Shown here: piece by piece, positions 63,656 to 64,000 of the stretch
How positions within the stretch are numbered: position 1 is the first letter of the stretch
Layout: each line of letters opens with the position of its first letter
Origin: Harmothoe impar
Lineage: Eukaryota; Annelida; Polychaeta; Phyllodocida; Polynoidae
Assembly: GCA_947462335.1 (NCBI GenBank)
Contig: OX381708.1
Span: 5,456,001 to 5,520,000, forward strand
Length of the DNA: 64,000 bases
Direction: 5' to 3'
Made by a program: the position numbers and the translations under genes
Notes under the pieces: generated by a model
Databases searched by the model: none
Told to the model about the DNA's origin: nothing
The model's input: only the letters and a program-made list of their open reading frames with translations

Positions 63656-64000
63656 CTCAAAGGGTGTAGCGAGCTAGACTGGAGGATGTAATAACTAGGC
63701 GACAGAGGGGACAAAAAGACAATCTCGTAGTAGTAGGTCTACTTGGATCTTGAGTAGCCGCCCTTGTGGTTATAATTACCTAGACTAGTTGGCTCTGCCA
63801 GCCTGGTCAAGTGAAAATTGGTAAGGAGACTATGAACTAAGCTAAGCTCGGATTTTAAAATGGCCTATAAAAGTATAATAAAACTATAGCACCCTCTTAG
63901 ATTTGATGATTAGACACTGCCTACTAGGTATACACATTTGTACAAGGGTATCATTGTGTATAAAATGCTCTTTTGGTACATCATCCCGACTCTACACGAG
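63656..64000. other. Non-coding stretch to the window end
   Basis: Nothing recognised. Confidence 0.4.

Noticed and set aside
59906..64000. Gene content of the second Polinton-like element
   Set aside because: No ORF above ~90 aa and no polymerase or death-domain motif was seen. The element may be solo-TIR, truncated or continue beyond the window.

Overview
The window is nuclear DNA from a metazoan, most likely a marine invertebrate. The evidence is spliced CUB/LDLa and death-domain coding sequence, GT-AG introns, very dense short interspersed elements with terminal inverted repeats (MITEs), micro- and minisatellites, and AT-rich flanks. I cannot name the species from sequence alone. Most of the 64 kb is non-coding repeat. 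Only about eight coding units can be supported.

The centrepiece is a 9,739 bp mobile element at 17,057-26,795, flanked by a perfect 6 bp target-site duplication (ACTGTC). It has terminal inverted repeats of more than 400 bp that begin AG and end CT, as Polintons/Mavericks do. It carries only three genes. One encodes a ~1,375-aa protein-primed-type DNA polymerase B with N-terminal zinc fingers, an OTU-like segment and an embedded Vsr-type endonuclease domain. The second encodes a 529-aa nuclear protein that ends in two PC4-like ssDNA-binding domains. The third, divergently transcribed, encodes a 249-aa protein with two tandem death domains. No integrase, capsid, packaging ATPase or protease gene fits inside it. 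A related but diverged end lies at 59,314-59,905, with E2F-type motifs in place of some of the modules. A paralogous empty insertion site survives at 35,841-35,870.

A second element, at 13,657-16,510, has 14 bp terminal inverted repeats, a 4 bp TSD (ATAA) and arrays of a ~16 bp subterminal repeat. Its single ORF fuses a coiled coil, a LINE-ORF1-like RNA-binding segment and a NADAR (YbiA/DUF1768) N-glycosidase domain. It is inserted inside a copy of an abundant palindromic repeat, here called family A.

Host genes: a six-exon (+) gene for a small type I membrane protein (signal peptide, CUB, LDLa, transmembrane helix, short tail) spans 29,455-38,472. A tandem segmental duplication at ~41.7-48.3 kb carries two paralogous polytopic membrane-protein ORFs. 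The second (47,514-48,290) is intact; the first (43,711-44,609) is broken by a 1-nt deletion.

Layout: 0-13.6 kb MITEs and unique DNA; 13.6-16.5 kb NADAR element; 17.0-26.8 kb Polinton-like element; 27.7-29.2 kb 50-bp minisatellite with a 349-bp higher-order repeat; 29.4-38.5 kb CUB-LDLa gene, whose introns hold a splice-donor-derived minisatellite and a ~147-bp satellite with RFX X-box motifs; 38.5-41.7 kb repeats; 41.7-48.3 kb duplicated membrane-protein locus; 50.1-51.5 kb GT-rich satellite; 52-59 kb repeat-rich DNA; 59.3-64 kb second Polinton-like end and CpG-richer DNA with no recognisable gene.
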